Shown here in pieces: positions 11,523 to 12,095 of a stretch of DNA of 12,095 bases. The translations under genes were made by a program, and so were the position numbers. Origin of the DNA: an uncultured Collinsella sp. GTDB lineage: Bacteria > Actinomycetota > Coriobacteriia > Coriobacteriales > Coriobacteriaceae. Positions within the stretch are counted from its first letter, which is position 1. Every line of letters starts with the position of its first letter. Below the pieces are notes generated by a model. The model had not been told where the DNA came from. It saw only the letters and a list, made by a program, of their open reading frames with translations, and ran no database searches. The DNA is taken from contig CATYJC010000051.1 of assembly GCA_958407555.1 (NCBI GenBank), positions 1 through 12,095 of the forward strand, read 5' to 3'.

Positions 11523-12075
11523 GGATCGCCCCTTTCATCACCGGAGCGCCATGTCCTGCGGCGACCATGGGGGCGCCGCAGGACGGGCAACGCGTGCACA
11601 CCGATACGGTCACGCGTGCGCCGCATCGCCCGCAGGTGTAGGAATACAGGGCGCGGTCTCCGCGCTCCGTGCGCTCCGGGGACGCCATCAGCGAGACCGG
11701 GGCAATCAGGTCGGCCAGGCGCATCGCCGCGATTTGGTAGGAAGATCGATCCGACCACCCCTTGATATCCAGGGCAGCGAGGATGCGGGCGGTGAAGCTG
11801 TCGGCATCCAGCGTGTCGGTGGCGCGCGCCTGGCGGCGGAGGCCGGCGAGACAGCCTAGCTCGCCGCACGTCATCCCGTCGGCGTCCGGCATCGCCTCGC
11901 GGGCCGCCGCGAGCCTCACAACCGCGTGCAAGCAGCCCAGATAGCCCAGACGCCCGGCGACGTCCACGGCATCGCACACCTCCTCGGCGAAACCCGCACA
12001 GTCCATGTGGTGGACGCGGGCCGCGACGGCCTGGAGTCGCAGGGCGGTGCGGACGCGCCCGGCATCGGCATCCAT
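11509..12075 (-). CDS. Zinc-ribbon protein of unknown function (188 aa)
   Basis: The C-terminus holds a four-cysteine zinc ribbon: YTCGRCGARVTVSVC then CPSCGAPM, with CxxC pairs about 12-16 residues apart. The N-terminal ~140 residues are alpha-helical, rich in Ala/Arg/Leu with scattered Cys and His, and are not recognised. The last residues (HGAPVMKGAIHVDS) extend beyond the ribbon. The ATG at 12075 is preceded by AAGGAGG with a 5-nt gap, part of which is the end of an upstream gene (TAG directly before the ATG). It overlaps the next gene by 14 nt. Zinc ribbons commonly serve protein or nucleic-acid contacts, so this may be an adaptor for the operon's other proteins. Confidence 0.8.
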   Translation of the reverse strand: MDADAGRVRTALRLQAVAARVHHMDCAGFAEEVCDAVDVAGRLGYLGCLHAVVRLAAAREAMPDADGMTCGELGCLAGLRRQARATDTLDADSFTARILAALDIKGWSDRSSYQIAAMRLADLIAPVSLMASPERTERGDRALYSYTCGRCGARVTVSVCTRCPSCGAPMVAAGHGAPVMKGAIHVDS

Positions 12076-12095
12076 CTAGGCCTCCTTCTTGCCGA
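12076..12095 (-). CDS. C-terminal end of another operon gene (partial)
   Basis: Reading the minus strand from 12095, the frame ends GKKEA followed by TAG (12078-12076), with the SD of the next gene (AAGGAGG) lying inside these codons and the stop adjacent to its ATG. This is the usual look of tightly packed operon genes, so at least one more gene probably precedes the zinc-ribbon gene. The fragment is too short to identify. Confidence 0.35.

Noticed and set aside
1..12095. CRISPR array, tRNA or rRNA genes, integrase or IS element
   Set aside because: No regular spaced repeats, no cloverleaf-like or rRNA sequence, and no transposase or recombinase motifs were seen on either strand.

Overview
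The window looks like part of a mobile (conjugative or mobilizable) element in a high-GC host. Shine-Dalgarno sequences are strong (AAGGAG type), operons are tightly packed and G/C is preferred at third codon positions. A gut Actinomycetota host, for example Coriobacteriia, fits best, but this is inferred from composition and gene style rather than from any marker gene. No rRNA, tRNA, CRISPR array, integrase or replication gene was seen. Almost everything is on the minus strand; the exceptions are an AbiEii-type toxin at the left edge and a 55-codon gene near 8.1 kb.

From left to right: (1) at 1-1015 (+) an AbiEii/AbiGii nucleotidyltransferase toxin follows the last codons of an upstream gene, probably its antitoxin. 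(2) At 3737-1129 (-) there is a cargo operon, read right to left. It holds two small unknown proteins, a polyprenol-phosphate-type GT2 glycosyltransferase with two C-terminal membrane segments, and two different HNH nucleases that each carry an N-terminal membrane segment. (3) At 7708-4114 (-) there is a mobilization operon: a MobC-like accessory protein with two ribbon-helix-helix-like segments, a MOBP-type relaxase with an HxDN...PHAH metal triad, and a protein with a very acidic tail ending in a hydrophobic hexapeptide. It ends at a clear intrinsic terminator (3884-3857). Its leader (about 7709-7930) holds several inverted repeats and is the best oriT candidate. (4) At 8092-8259 (+) there is a divergent 55-codon gene with a textbook ribosome-binding site. 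(5) At 8887-8522 (-) there is a 121-residue protein whose end resembles Phd/YefM antitoxins, with its own terminator. (6) From the right edge to 9069 (-) there is an operon with a zinc-ribbon protein, a 209-residue unknown protein and a ~600-residue protein. The last has an unrecognised N-terminal half, a coiled coil and a C-terminal module that looks RelE/HigB-like. It ends in a near-perfect terminator.

Two groups deserve attention as possible undescribed systems. One is the membrane-anchored HNH pair with the GT2 enzyme and two tiny proteins, next to AbiE; this could be an exclusion or defence cassette. The other is the right-hand operon, which ends in a large toxin-like fusion protein and is followed by a Phd-like protein. 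Both functional readings are inference.
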